The notes under the pieces: generated by a model
What the model saw: the letters and a program-made list of their open reading frames with translations, nothing else
The model's database searches: none
What the model was told of the DNA's origin: nothing
NCBI GenBank assembly: GCA_000383295.1
Contig: KB911067.1
Coordinates: forward strand, 456,509 to 520,508
Reading direction: 5' to 3'
DNA: 64,000 bases
Source of the DNA: Faecalispora sporosphaeroides DSM 1294
GTDB lineage: Bacteria > Bacillota > Clostridia > Oscillospirales > Acutalibacteraceae
Shown: in pieces, positions 31,462 to 39,894 of the stretch
Layout of the letters: every line of letters starts with the position of its first letter
How positions within the stretch are numbered: the first letter of the stretch is position 1
Made by a program: the position numbers and the translations under genes

Positions 31462-32805
31462 ATGACAGACACGCCGCTCTATACCGCGCTTTTGGAGCAC
31501 CGGCAGAAAAACCGGGCCTCCTTTCATACGCCGGGGCATAAAAATGCGCCGGACGCTATACCGCCGGACCTTCTTTCGCTCGATTTCACCGAGCTGCCGG
31601 ATACCGACAGCCTCTTTGAGGCCGAGGGGGCCATCCTTGCGGCGGAACAGCAGGCGGCACGGCTGTTTGGGGCGAAGCGCACGCTGTTTTCCGCGGGCGG
31701 CTGCACGCTTTGCCTGCAGGCGATGCTGTATCTGGCCGCGCCGCGCGGCGGCACGATTCTCTTTGACCGCGTGTTGCACCGCAGTGTGGTTCATACCATG
31801 GCCCTGCTCGACATCACGCCGGTCTGGATTCTTCCCCGGCCAACCGCCGGGCGCGGCCTGCCCGGCCGGGTAGAAAGCCGCGACGTCCTCTCCGCTTTGC
31901 GGGAGCACCCCGACGCGAAGGCCGTGTTTCTCACCAGTCCCGACTATTACGGCGTTCTGGCGGACATCCCCGCCATTTCCGCCGTTTGCCGGGAAGCGGA
32001 AGTTCCCCTTTTGGTGGACAACGCCCACGGCACCCATCTGGCATTTTTAAAGAAGAATCTTCATCCGCTCTTTCTGGGCGCCTCCGCCACGGCCTGCTCC
32101 GCGCACAAAACGCTGCCGGTGCTGACCGGTGGGGCGTGGCTCCATCTTGCGGAGCCGTCCTTTGTGCCGGACGCCAAAAGAGCCATGGCGCTGTTTGGCT
32201 CCACAAGCCCGTCGTACCCCGTGATGGCGTCGCTCGATCTGGCGCGCGCCTGGCTCGAAGAAAGCGGCCGCGCCGCGTTCGCCGCTCTGGAAGATCGGGC
32301 CTCGGCGGTACGGGAGCTGGCCGCCCGGCAGGGCATTCCCTCGCCAGAGGGCGGCTGCGACCCGGTTCGGCTCACGCTGCGTACCGCCGAGGCGGGAATT
32401 CCTGGCAAAGACGCTGCCGGGCTTTTGCGCAAACATGGCGTGGAGCCCGAATACGCTGACGTGGCTCAGGTGGTATTGATCGCCACACCGTTCAACAGCG
32501 AAAGCGATTTTCAGCGCCTCGAAACGGCGATCCGCGCCCTGCGGCCCGGCAAAGCAATTGCAGAAGCCGCACCCGCGCTGCCCGCGCTGCCCGCGCTGCC
32601 GCCCATGCTGCTCACCCCCCGGCAGGCGCTGCTTTCCCCGGCGGAAGAGCTCCCTCTCACGGCCGCCGCCGGCAGAATCGCGGCGGAAACCGCCTGCCCG
32701 TGCCCGCCCGGTGTGCCGGTGGTGATGCCCGGTGAAAAAATTACGGACGAAATTGCCGACTTTTTACATGGGTATGGCATTTTTTCATTGAAAGTGGTAA
32801 AATAA
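31462..32805 (+). CDS. Orn/Lys/Arg decarboxylase family PLP protein (YaaO-like)
   Basis: 447 aa, shorter than enterobacterial CadA/SpeA (over 700) but equal to the Bacillus YaaO/SpeA class. The N-terminus has FHTPGHKN; the PLP site is SAHKTLPVLTGGAWL with Lys at about residue 219; DNAHGTHL supplies the PLP-ring Asp. The C-terminal domain ends with CPCPPGVPVVMPGEKI. It forms a polyamine precursor by amino-acid decarboxylation. Arginine, lysine or ornithine cannot be distinguished here. As in Bacillus it precedes the darA-holB-ricT genes, but tmk, normally between, is absent. A Pro-Ala-Leu repeat (about residues 371-384) is unusual. Confidence 0.9.
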   Translation: MTDTPLYTALLEHRQKNRASFHTPGHKNAPDAIPPDLLSLDFTELPDTDSLFEAEGAILAAEQQAARLFGAKRTLFSAGGCTLCLQAMLYLAAPRGGTILFDRVLHRSVVHTMALLDITPVWILPRPTAGRGLPGRVESRDVLSALREHPDAKAVFLTSPDYYGVLADIPAISAVCREAEVPLLVDNAHGTHLAFLKKNLHPLFLGASATACSAHKTLPVLTGGAWLHLAEPSFVPDAKRAMALFGSTSPSYPVMASLDLARAWLEESGRAAFAALEDRASAVRELAARQGIPSPEGGCDPVRLTLRTAEAGIPGKDAAGLLRKHGVEPEYADVAQVVLIATPFNSESDFQRLETAIRALRPGKAIAEAAPALPALPALPPMLLTPRQALLSPAEELPLTAAAGRIAAETACPCPPGVPVVMPGEKITDEIADFLHGYGIFSLKVVK

Positions 32806-32865
32806 ATCAAATACCCTATCTTCGCTTTTTAAAACGTTCCGCAACCTGTATAGGAGGGATATATT

Positions 32866-33189
32866 ATGAAACTGATCCTTGCCATTGTCAGCAGTGACGA
32901 CAGTGCCACGGTACAGGCCGCATTGACGAAAAAGCACTTCCCCATCACGAAGCTGGCGACGACCGGCGGTTTTTTAAAAGCCGGCAACACTACATTCATC
33001 GTCGGTGTAGAGGACGATAAAGTGGAAGAGGTCATTTCCGAGATTGCCGCTCACAGCAGCCGCCGAACCCAGATCGTGCCAAGCGCTTCCGCCATGGATA
33101 TGGGGCTTTACGCCTCCTTCCCCGTGGAGGTCACGGTCGGTGGATCGACGATTTTTGTGATGAATGTTGAGCGGTATGAAAAAGTATGA
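32866..33189 (+). CDS. darA: cyclic-di-AMP receptor (DarA/PstA, YaaQ)
   Basis: 107-aa PII-like trimeric signal protein that binds c-di-AMP. It begins MKLILAIVSSDDSATVQAALTKKHFPITKLATTGGFLKAGNTTFIVGVED, which contains the long B-loop and the TTGGFL nucleotide-contact segment typical of DarA. RBS GGAGGG. The stop overlaps the holB start by 4 nt (ATGA). Its protein target is unknown. Confidence 0.95.
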   Translation: MKLILAIVSSDDSATVQAALTKKHFPITKLATTGGFLKAGNTTFIVGVEDDKVEEVISEIAAHSSRRTQIVPSASAMDMGLYASFPVEVTVGGSTIFVMNVERYEKV

Positions 33190-34055
33190 TCTTTGAAGGA
33201 TTTTTCGGTAACGATTCCCTGCGTCAGCAGCTTTCGCTTGCTCTGCAACAGGATCGCCTGCCCCACGCGGTGATTCTGGAGGGGCCGCCCGGCAGCGGCA
33301 AGCGCACTCTGGCGCAGATTTTGGCCAGAGCCTGCGTCTGCACCGCCCAGGGTGAGCGCCCCTGCGGAGTGTGCCCGGCCTGCGTCAAGGCCAAAGCGGG
33401 GTCGCACCCCGACATTATTGTGGAAAGCGGCGGCACCGCCGCGCGTTCGTTCCATGTGGACGCCGTGCGCCGCGTTCGTTCCGATGCGTATATCAAGCCG
33501 AACGAGGCCGCCCGAAAAGTATACTGCCTGTTTGAGGCCCAAACCATGTCCGAACAGGCGCAGAACGCCCTTCTGAAAATTCTGGAAGAGCCCCCCGAGG
33601 GGATCCTGTTTATTCTCACGTGCCCGTCTGCCTCCGCGCTGCTGCCCACCATCCGCTCCCGTTCGCTGATTTTAACGCTCGAGCCCCGGGAGCAGTCCGG
33701 AGATCACCCCGAGGCCCAGGCGCTGGCCGCGCAGATTCTGCGCGAGCTCCCTCTGCCGGACGAATCCGCGGTGCTGAAAACCTGCGCGCCGCTGATCCAG
33801 AACCGCGAGCTGCTGCGTCAGGTGCTCGACCGCCTGACCATGCTGTTCCGCGACGCCGCCGTGCTGCGCGCCGGCGGAACCTCGCTCACCCGCGATCCCT
33901 CTGCGCAGGAGCTGGCCCGCCAGTTGACCCGCGACCGCCTTTTGGCGCTGACGGAACTCAGCATCCAAACTCGGCGCCGCATGGATCAAAACGCGAACAA
34001 CACCCTCCTGGTCACGGTTTTTTGCGCGCAGCTGCGCGCTGTGGCAGGATATTAA
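33186..34055 (+). CDS. holB: DNA polymerase III subunit delta'
   Basis: 289-aa clamp-loader subunit of the replisome. AAA+ fold with Walker A GPPGSGKRT near residue 36, a zinc module CTAQGERPCGVCPAC with four Cys, and the sensor region LLKILEEPPEGILFILTCPS. The SRS segment contacting the neighbouring subunit is TIRSRS. It cooperates with DnaX and HolA, encoded elsewhere. Length slightly below the 330-aa E. coli protein but normal for Firmicutes. Confidence 0.95.
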   Translation: MIFEGFFGNDSLRQQLSLALQQDRLPHAVILEGPPGSGKRTLAQILARACVCTAQGERPCGVCPACVKAKAGSHPDIIVESGGTAARSFHVDAVRRVRSDAYIKPNEAARKVYCLFEAQTMSEQAQNALLKILEEPPEGILFILTCPSASALLPTIRSRSLILTLEPREQSGDHPEAQALAAQILRELPLPDESAVLKTCAPLIQNRELLRQVLDRLTMLFRDAAVLRAGGTSLTRDPSAQELARQLTRDRLLALTELSIQTRRRMDQNANNTLLVTVFCAQLRAVAGY

Positions 34056-34073
34056 ACAATAAAGGAGAGAGCT

Positions 34074-34943
34074 ATGGCCGAAGTAATTGGCGTACGATTT
34101 AAAAACGTGGGCAAAGTATATTACTTTGACCCCGATGGGAATCATTTAAAAAAAGGCGATATGGTCATCGTTGAAACCTCCCGCGGAATAGAATGCGGAG
34201 AGGTCGCCATGGAAAACCGCCAGGTAAACGATGAAAGCATTGTGCAGCCGCTCAAAAAGCTGATCCGCATCGCGAATCGGGAGGATCTCAAGAAGCTGGC
34301 GGAAAATCAGATCCGCGAAAAGAGCGCCTTCGAGATCTGCAACAAAAAAATTGCCGTCCACAAGCTTGAAATGAAGCTGGTGGACGTGGAATATACCTTC
34401 GACAACAGTAAGATCCTGTTCTACTTTACCGCCGACGGCCGTGTGGACTTCCGCGAGCTGGTCAAGGACTTGGCCTCCGTGTTCCGCACACGCATCGAGC
34501 TGCGCCAGATCGGCGTACGCGACGAGGCAAAAATGCTCGGCGGCCTCGGCATTTGCGGGCGGCCGTTCTGCTGCTCCACCTTTTTGGGCAGCTTTCAGCC
34601 GGTCTCCATCAAAATGGCCAAGGAGCAGAACCTTTCCCTCAACCCGGTGAAAATTTCCGGCACGTGCGGCCGTCTGATGTGCTGCCTGAAATACGAGCAG
34701 GAGGCTTACCTCGATTTGCTGCGCACAACCCCGAAGCTGAACGCGATCGTGATGACTCCCGAGGGGCGCGGCACCGTGGTGGATCAGAATCTTTTGACCG
34801 GCGTGCTGCAGATTCGGCTCGACAAAGCGCCGGACGCCGCGCCCTCCACCTACAAGGCGAAGGACGTAAAGCTCATCAAAGACGCGCAGCTCCGCGTCAA
34901 CAAAGCGGAGCTCGATCAGCTGAAGGAGCTGGAAAAGGATTGA
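34074..34943 (+). CDS. ricT: PSP1 domain protein RicT (YaaT)
   Basis: 289 aa. The PSP1 C-terminal domain has conserved Cys-rich segments: MLGGLGICGRPFCCSTFLGSFQPVSIKMAKEQ and ISGTCGRLMCCLKYEQEAY. In Bacillus, YaaT (RicT) joins YlbF and YmcA in an Fe-S-containing complex that stimulates RNase Y processing. Those Cys residues are present here. Follows holB by 18 nt in the same transcript. Confidence 0.95.
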   Translation: MAEVIGVRFKNVGKVYYFDPDGNHLKKGDMVIVETSRGIECGEVAMENRQVNDESIVQPLKKLIRIANREDLKKLAENQIREKSAFEICNKKIAVHKLEMKLVDVEYTFDNSKILFYFTADGRVDFRELVKDLASVFRTRIELRQIGVRDEAKMLGGLGICGRPFCCSTFLGSFQPVSIKMAKEQNLSLNPVKISGTCGRLMCCLKYEQEAYLDLLRTTPKLNAIVMTPEGRGTVVDQNLLTGVLQIRLDKAPDAAPSTYKAKDVKLIKDAQLRVNKAELDQLKELEKD

Positions 34944-34972
34944 GATTTCATTCTCAAATTCGGAAAAACCAG

Positions 34973-35000
34973 TTGCATTTCTGCCATTGTGTGTTAGAAT
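34973..35000 (+). promoter_or_regulatory. ferredoxin promoter
   Basis: -35 TTGCAT (34973-34978), 16-nt spacer, -10 TAGAAT (34995-35000), 35 nt before the ferredoxin ATG, giving the ferredoxin its own transcript. Confidence 0.7.
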
Positions 35001-35034
35001 AAGGGAGTAATACTTATTCTGGAGGTGCTTAATA

Positions 35035-35208
35035 ATGGCATATGTTATTAACAGTGATTGCATTTCCTGCGGTGCTTGCGCAGGTGAGTGTCCTGTGAGC
35101 GCTATCTCTGATGGTGCTGACAAGTACGTGATTAATCCCGAGCTTTGCACAGAGTGCGGTGCTTGCGCTTCCGTGTGTCCCGTAGGAGCCCCGAATCCCG
35201 AGGCTTAA
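35035..35208 (+). CDS. 2[4Fe-4S] ferredoxin
   Basis: 57-aa clostridial-type ferredoxin, found by reading the sequence between larger genes. Two cluster motifs: CISCGACAGECP and CTECGACASVCP, which cross-ligate two [4Fe-4S] centres. Low-potential electron carrier for hydrogenase, pyruvate:ferredoxin oxidoreductase and similar enzymes. GGAGG lies 9 nt before the ATG. It is inserted within the yaa cluster but has its own promoter (34973-35000) and terminator (35228-35264). Codon use (GCT, GTT, TGC-rich) looks like that of a highly expressed gene. Confidence 0.96.
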   Translation: MAYVINSDCISCGACAGECPVSAISDGADKYVINPELCTECGACASVCPVGAPNPEA

Positions 35209-35227
35209 GGCTCAATGACTGAAGTGG

Positions 35228-35264
35228 TTTAAGGCGGAGCGATCGTTGCTCCGCCTTAAATTTT
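35228..35264 (+). terminator. ferredoxin terminator
   Basis: Stem TTTAAGGCGGAGC / GCTCCGCCTTAAA with a 7-nt loop and T-run to 35264. Confidence 0.92.
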
Positions 35265-35357
35265 GGACAGGAATGCCGGCGCGGTTCTCCGCCGCCCGCC
35301 GCTTGTTTTCACATAAAAGTTTTTTCTCCTCAAAATGATCCGCCGGAGGTAACCCCC

Positions 35358-36101
35358 ATGCAGCCAGAGCTGGAGCCGCTCTCCCCCAATATCTCCGTGT
35401 TCGTCTCGCAGACGCACCGATTTAATACCGATACGATTCTTCTGGCGCATTTCGCGGCCCCCAAGCGGGGCGAGAGATGCGCCGATTTCGGCACCGGCTG
35501 CGGCGCCATTCCGCTGATCTGGCTGGCACGGTACGAACCAGCCCAAATCTGCGGGGTAGAAATTCAGCCCGACGCCTGCGAGCTGGTACGGCAGTCCGCC
35601 GAGCACTGCGGCGTAGCAGACCGCCTGCGGGTTCTGAACCTCGATCTGCGGCAGCTTCCCCAAAGCAGGCCGCGCGACCCGTGGCTGGAAAACTGCGACC
35701 TGATTTCGTGCAACCCGCCGTACAAGGCGCAGGGAACGGGCATCGAAAACCCCGAACAGGGCAAGCGCATGGCCCGGCATGAGGAAACCTGCACCATGGA
35801 GGACGTGGCGCACGCCGCCGCATCCTGCCTGCGCTACGGGGGCCGCCTGTGCCTGTGTCAGCGGCCGGAGCGCCTGACGGATATCTTCACGGCCCTGTGC
35901 GCGAACGGCCTGGAGCCGAAGCGCCTGCGGTTCGTACAGGCCCGCGTGGGGAAAGCGCCGAAGCTCTTTCTGCTTCAGGCCCGCAAAAACGGGCAGCCCG
36001 GCGGCCTTTTGGTGGAGCCGCCGCTGATTCTGCACAACGAGGATGGAACCTTTACCCAGGAAATGCTGGAGATCTACGGGTCCTACAAGGAGGGGCACTG
36101 A
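35358..36101 (+). CDS. trmN6: tRNA1(Val) (adenine(37)-N6)-methyltransferase family protein
   Basis: 247-aa SAM-dependent methyltransferase of the YabB/TrmN6 family. The start LSPNISVFVSQTHRFNTDTILLAHFA, SAM-binding DFGTGCGAIPL near residue 40 and the catalytic NPPY motif (SCNPPYKAQGTG) near 118 are diagnostic. In E. coli the homologue modifies A37 of tRNA-Val. Bacillus yabB occupies the same position before rsmI. Its stop overlaps the rsmI ATG by one base. Confidence 0.92.
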   Translation: MQPELEPLSPNISVFVSQTHRFNTDTILLAHFAAPKRGERCADFGTGCGAIPLIWLARYEPAQICGVEIQPDACELVRQSAEHCGVADRLRVLNLDLRQLPQSRPRDPWLENCDLISCNPPYKAQGTGIENPEQGKRMARHEETCTMEDVAHAAASCLRYGGRLCLCQRPERLTDIFTALCANGLEPKRLRFVQARVGKAPKLFLLQARKNGQPGGLLVEPPLILHNEDGTFTQEMLEIYGSYKEGH

Positions 36102-36925
36102 TGGCCGGAAAGCTGTATGTGGTGGGCACGCCCATCGGGAATTTATCGGATTTTTCGCCCCGCGCGGCGCAAACGCTGGCTGAGGCGGATTTTATCGCCG
36201 CGGAGGATACGCGCGTAACCGTAAAGCTATTAAATCATCTGGGCATTAAAAAGCCCATGGTGAGCTATTTTGAGCACAATAAGCTCGAGCGCGGCGGGGT
36301 TATCACCCGCAGAATACTGGCGGGCGAAACGTGCGCTCTGGTTTCGGATGCGGGAATGCCCGCGATTTCAGACCCCGGCGAGCTGCTGGTGGCGCAGTGT
36401 GCCGAGCTGGGGATTCAGACGCTCGTGGTGCCCGGCCCCAGCGCGGTGATCTCGGCGCTGGCGATTTCGGGCCTGCCCACGGGCCGCTTTACGTTCGAGG
36501 GCTTTTTGAGCGTCAACAAGCGCGCCCGGCGCGAACACCTGCAGCAGGTGGCTGGCGAAACCCGCACCATGGTGTTCTACGAAGCGCCGCACAAGCTCTG
36601 CGCCACCCTTGTCGACATGCTGGCCGCCTGGGGCGACCGCCGCATCGCGCTCGTGCGCGAGCTGACGAAAATTCACGAGGAGGTCATCCGCACCACCCTC
36701 TCCGAAGCGGCGCGCCGGTATTCCGAAGAGAGCCCCAAAGGGGAATTTGTGCTGGTGATCGAGGGGGCTCCCGTGCCTGTGGAGGAACCGCTCACGCTGG
36801 AGGAGGCCATTGAGCTTGCGCGCACCTTTTTGGAGGAGGGCGCCTCTGTTTCAGAGGCCGCCAAACGCGCCGCAAAAGAAAGCGGGCACTCCAAAGCGGA
36901 GATCTATAAAAAAATTTGCGAATAA
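36101..36925 (+). CDS. rsmI: 16S rRNA (cytidine(1402)-2'-O)-methyltransferase
   Basis: 274 aa. Starts [24 protein letters not shown] as all RsmI proteins do. It has the [17 protein letters not shown] and [13 protein letters not shown] blocks of the tetrapyrrole-methylase fold, and a C-terminal KAEIYKKI tail. Methylates ribosomal C1402 with SAM, tuning decoding. Start ATG 36101 overlaps the trmN6 stop, so translation is coupled; the longer frame beginning 35849 is an artefact. Confidence 0.96.
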   Translation: MAGKLYVVGTPIGNLSDFSPRAAQTLAEADFIAAEDTRVTVKLLNHLGIKKPMVSYFEHNKLERGGVITRRILAGETCALVSDAGMPAISDPGELLVAQCAELGIQTLVVPGPSAVISALAISGLPTGRFTFEGFLSVNKRARREHLQQVAGETRTMVFYEAPHKLCATLVDMLAAWGDRRIALVRELTKIHEEVIRTTLSEAARRYSEESPKGEFVLVIEGAPVPVEEPLTLEEAIELARTFLEEGASVSEAAKRAAKESGHSKAEIYKKICE

Positions 36926-36949
36926 TTCTTGATTTTTTGCCTTATCCTC

Positions 36950-36977
36950 TTGTAATTTTGACATTATTTAGTATAAT
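36950..36977 (+). promoter_or_regulatory. rubrerythrin promoter
   Basis: -35 TTGTAA (36950-36955), 16-nt spacer, -10 TATAAT (36972-36977). The leader is about 115 nt. No PerR box was recognised. Confidence 0.7.
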
Positions 36978-37098
36978 AAAAGAAAGCGATCACATCCTAT
37001 CTCCAAATGCCGCTTTGCGCGGCGTTTCGTTCCGCCGTGCAGAGCGGCCGGGGCAGGGTGGCATCCCTTACAGATTTTTTACAAGGAGGACGAACCGT

Positions 37099-37638
37099 AT
37101 GGAACTGAAAGGAAGCAAAACCGAAGCAAATCTGCTGACCGCATTTGCAGGGGAATCTCAGGCCAGAAACAAGTATACGTTCTACGCTTCTCAGGCGAAA
37201 AAAGAAGGCTACGAGCAGATCGCGGCTATTTTTGAGGAAACCGCCGGCAACGAGAAGGAACACGCCAAGCTGTGGTTTAAGTATCTGCATGGCGGCGAGA
37301 TCGGCAGCACAAAAGATAACCTGCTGGATGCCGCGCAGGGCGAAAACTACGAATGGACAGAGATGTACAAAGAGTTCGCCGAGACCGCTGAGCAGGAAGG
37401 CTTTAAAGAGATTGCCTCTGCGATGAAGATGGTAGGCAGTGTGGAGAAAACCCACGAAGAGCGCTACCGCAAGCTGCTGAAGAACATTCAGGAGGATCTT
37501 GTCTTCCAGAGCGGCGAGCAGACCGTTTGGGTATGCCGCAACTGCGGATACATTCATATTGGCGATAAGGCCCCCAAGATCTGTCCTGCCTGCAAACATC
37601 CCCAGGCTTTCTTCGAGCGCAAAGCAGAAAACTATTAA
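37099..37638 (+). CDS. rbr: rubrerythrin
   Basis: 179-aa cytoplasmic peroxidase of anaerobes reducing H2O2 with electrons from rubredoxin or NADH oxidoreductases. N-terminal four-helix diiron domain with ligands in [25 protein letters not shown] and [12 protein letters not shown]-terminal rubredoxin-like Fe(Cys)4 domain in [32 protein letters not shown] 37099 follows AAGGAGGA. Own promoter and a triple terminator array, consistent with strong stand-alone expression. Confidence 0.97.
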   Translation: MELKGSKTEANLLTAFAGESQARNKYTFYASQAKKEGYEQIAAIFEETAGNEKEHAKLWFKYLHGGEIGSTKDNLLDAAQGENYEWTEMYKEFAETAEQEGFKEIASAMKMVGSVEKTHEERYRKLLKNIQEDLVFQSGEQTVWVCRNCGYIHIGDKAPKICPACKHPQAFFERKAENY

Positions 37639-37695
37639 GCCGTTCCCTTTTCCAAGGAGCAGCATTACGGCAGGGCCGCACCCGGCCCATAAAAA

Positions 37696-37870
37696 GCAGA
37701 GAACCGCAAAAGCCCGGTTCTCTGCAAAAATGCTTCAGACTCGCCGCGGAACACCATTGTTCCGCGGTTTTTCTGTATTTCGTTCCCCCGGGCGGCCAGC
37801 TTTGGCACGCGGCAGGCAGAAGCACCCAAATACAAAAAGCGCCGGATTCCCAAAAATCCGGCGTTTTCTT
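37696..37870 (+). terminator. array of three terminator-like hairpins
   Basis: Hairpin 1 (37696-37725, GCAGAGAACCG/CGGTTCTCTGC) has its T-run on the minus strand. Hairpin 2 (37744-37767, CCGCGGAACA/TGTTCCGCGG) has T5 on the plus strand and is the rbr terminator. Hairpin 3 (37840-37863, CGCCGGAT/ATCCGGCG) has TTTTCTTTT on the plus strand and isolates the next promoter. Confidence 0.85.
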
Positions 37871-37908
37871 TTATCCTGAGATCATTTTTCTCACATCGAC
37901 AATTCATC

Positions 37909-37937
37909 TTGCAATCAATCCCATAAAATGGTATAAT
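37909..37937 (+). promoter_or_regulatory. strong promoter of putative small RNA
   Basis: -35 TTGCAA (37909-37914), 17-nt spacer, perfect -10 TATAAT (37932-37937). No coding frame follows; transcription would start near 37944. Confidence 0.8.
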
Positions 37938-37943
37938 TCACTG

Positions 37944-38200
37944 GTAAGGCACAATAAAGTGCAAAGCGGGGACGAGGTGCACGAACACCTCATCCCCTGC
38001 ATACGGAGCCACAGCCTCCATACACAACGGATATACCGCGCGTTGCTTACACATTATAACCCATTTCCGCTTTCTTGTACAGAGGGAAGGCGGATCCCGA
38101 AGATGGGCCCCGTTCTGCGGGTTGTGTACCGCACTTGTGATATTAGGCGCTGTGTTATGGATGCGTCCCCTGCCGGGGAATCCGTAACAGGCGCTTTTTT
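37944..38200 (+). ncRNA. putative structured non-coding RNA (~257 nt)
   Basis: Begins at a strong promoter and ends at a very stable terminator (38147-38194 plus T6: GCGC, TGTTA, GGAT and TCCCC arms all pair). Inside are GCAC-N6-GUGC, a GGGGA.GAGGUG / CACCUC.UCCCC hairpin at about 37970-37997, a CCGCUUUCU/AGGGAAGGCGG arm near 38070-38095 and a CCCG/CGGG hairpin near 38110. No open frame with a ribosome binding site. I looked for RNase P, tmRNA, SRP and T-box signatures and found none; 6S-like RNA is possible but not shown. Confidence 0.6.
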
Positions 38201-38675
38201 GCTGCCTTACAGACAGGGCAAAGCGGGGCTGGTTTCTTTTAAAATTGAAATCTCGATCATATTCCCAATGATTGATTCGCATACTTTTTTTAAACCGCGG
38301 GCCTCCCCCGGCGCCGTGGTTCCGGCTCCGCCGCGCCGTTGTCTGTAAGAATAACACCTCCGCACGAATCGCCCCTGTGCGGCTGGCCAGCCTTTGGCCG
38401 AAAGCGCTCTCCCTCCCCAAGGGACGGCGCTTTCTTTTTATTTTCAGCATCAAGTGCAGGTTTTCTGCTTGCACAGGCTCGCTCCCTGTGCCGGGTAGGG
38501 TAATCCACATGACTGCTTCTACGAAATAAAAATTTTATCAGCGTGGCTCAATCGCGGGGATTCCGCAAAACTAATCTGCTCTCTCAAAACAAACCAAAAA
38601 AATAAATCTCTCACACCGGCAAAAAATGCTTTAGAACCTCGCAAAGAACCCCCACTCTTGCGGATCAACACGGAT
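38201..38675. other. gene-free stretch with a second terminated hairpin region
   Basis: No supported protein gene. At 38360-38392 CCGCAC/GTGCGG and the palindrome GGCTGGCCAGCC can fold. At 38400-38434 GAAAGCGC...GCGCTTTC is followed by TTTTTATTTT, a clear plus-strand terminator. It implies a second short transcript, but no promoter could be placed confidently. The rest (38445-38675) shows nothing. Confidence 0.5.
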
Positions 38676-38709
38676 AAAAAAAGAAAAGCCCCGCTCCAAG
38701 AGCAGGGCC
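38676..38709 (-). terminator. ychF terminator
   Basis: Minus strand GCCCTGCT-CTTGG-AGCGGGGC followed by TTTTCTTTTTTT. Confidence 0.85.
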
Positions 38710-38720
38710 GAAAAAATCAC

Positions 38721-39815
38721 TCACACATTAAAGCGGAACAGCACCACATCGCCGTCCTTCATCACATACTCCTTGCCCTCGGAACGGACAAGGCCCCTTT
38801 CTTTCGCGGCCGCCATGGTGCCGCAGGCCATCAGATCCTCAAAGGCCACCACCTCCGCGCGGATAAAGCCGCGCTCGAAATCGGTGTGAATTTTACCGGC
38901 AGCCTGAGGCGCCTTCGTTCCTTCCTTAATCGTCCAGGCGCGCACCTCCTGCGGGCCTGCGGTCAGGTACGAGATCAGGCCGAGCAGCGTGTAGCACTCG
39001 CGAATCAAGCGGTCAAGGCCGGACTCCGAAAGGCCCATGTCCTCCAGAAACATCTGCTTTTCCTCCGGCTCCATGCCGGAAATTTCGGCCTCCACCTCCG
39101 CACAAATCGGCAGAACGCCCGCGTTTTCCTGCCGGGCCAGCTTCTCGACCACGGCAAAATACGGATTGTTCTCCACCCCGCCCTTAAAATCGGCGTCGCT
39201 CATGTTGGCAGCGTAGATCACGGGCTTGTTCGTCAGCAGAGACACTGTGGCCAAAAGCTCCGCCTCTTCCTCGGTGCATTCCACGCTGCGCGCGGTGCGG
39301 CCCGCGTCCAGCTCGGCGCGCACGCGCTCAAAAAACTCGCACTCCGACTGGTACTTTTTGTCCGCCTTGAGCATTTTGCGGGTTTTGTCCAACCGGCGGT
39401 CGAGCACCTCCATGTCGGAGAGGATCAGCTCCAGATTGATCGTTTCCACGTCGCGGGCGGGGTCTACGCTGCCGTCCACATGAATGATATCGTCGTCCTC
39501 AAAACAGCGTACAACGTGAACAATCGCGTCCACCTCGCGGATATTCGCCAAAAACTGGTTGCCCAGGCCCTCCCCCTTGGAGGCGCCGCGCACCAAACCC
39601 GCAATATCCACAAACTCGATCGTGGCGGGGGTGTATTTTTCGGGGTGGTACATCTCGGCCAGCTTGTCCAGACGCTTGTCCGGCACGGCCACCACACCCA
39701 CGTTCGGCTCTATAGTGCAAAAAGGATAGTTGGCGGACTGCGCCCCGGCGTTGGTAATGGCGTTGAACAGCGTGCTTTTTCCAACATTGGGCAGACCGAC
39801 GATTCCCAGCTTCAT
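38721..39815 (-). CDS. ychF: redox-regulated ribosome-binding ATPase YchF
   Basis: 364 aa, the universal YchF/Ola1 length. Starts MKLGIVGLPNVGKSTLFNAITNAGAQSANYPFCTIEPNVG with P-loop GLPNVGKST at residues 7-15. The G4 motif is the ATP-specifying NMSD of this family rather than NKxD. The C-terminal TGS domain ends in KDGDVVLFRFNV. I prefer ATG 39815; an in-frame ATG nine bases upstream is equally possible. Own terminator. Role in translation and stress is known for the family. Confidence 0.95.
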   Translation of the reverse strand: MKLGIVGLPNVGKSTLFNAITNAGAQSANYPFCTIEPNVGVVAVPDKRLDKLAEMYHPEKYTPATIEFVDIAGLVRGASKGEGLGNQFLANIREVDAIVHVVRCFEDDDIIHVDGSVDPARDVETINLELILSDMEVLDRRLDKTRKMLKADKKYQSECEFFERVRAELDAGRTARSVECTEEEAELLATVSLLTNKPVIYAANMSDADFKGGVENNPYFAVVEKLARQENAGVLPICAEVEAEISGMEPEEKQMFLEDMGLSESGLDRLIRECYTLLGLISYLTAGPQEVRAWTIKEGTKAPQAAGKIHTDFERGFIRAEVVAFEDLMACGTMAAAKERGLVRSEGKEYVMKDGDVVLFRFNV

Positions 39816-39894
39816 TTCACTCATCAACCTCTTTCTCTCGCAAAAACATTCAGCTTCTATTATATTCTTTTTCAGTGATGCGCGCAAGGCTCTT

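Noticed and set aside
31342..32037. Minus-strand frame opposite the decarboxylase
   Set aside because: Shadow frame without start signal or conserved motifs.
35849..36100. N-terminal extension of RsmI
   Set aside because: Overlaps trmN6 in another frame; family start [13 protein letters not shown] lies at 36101.
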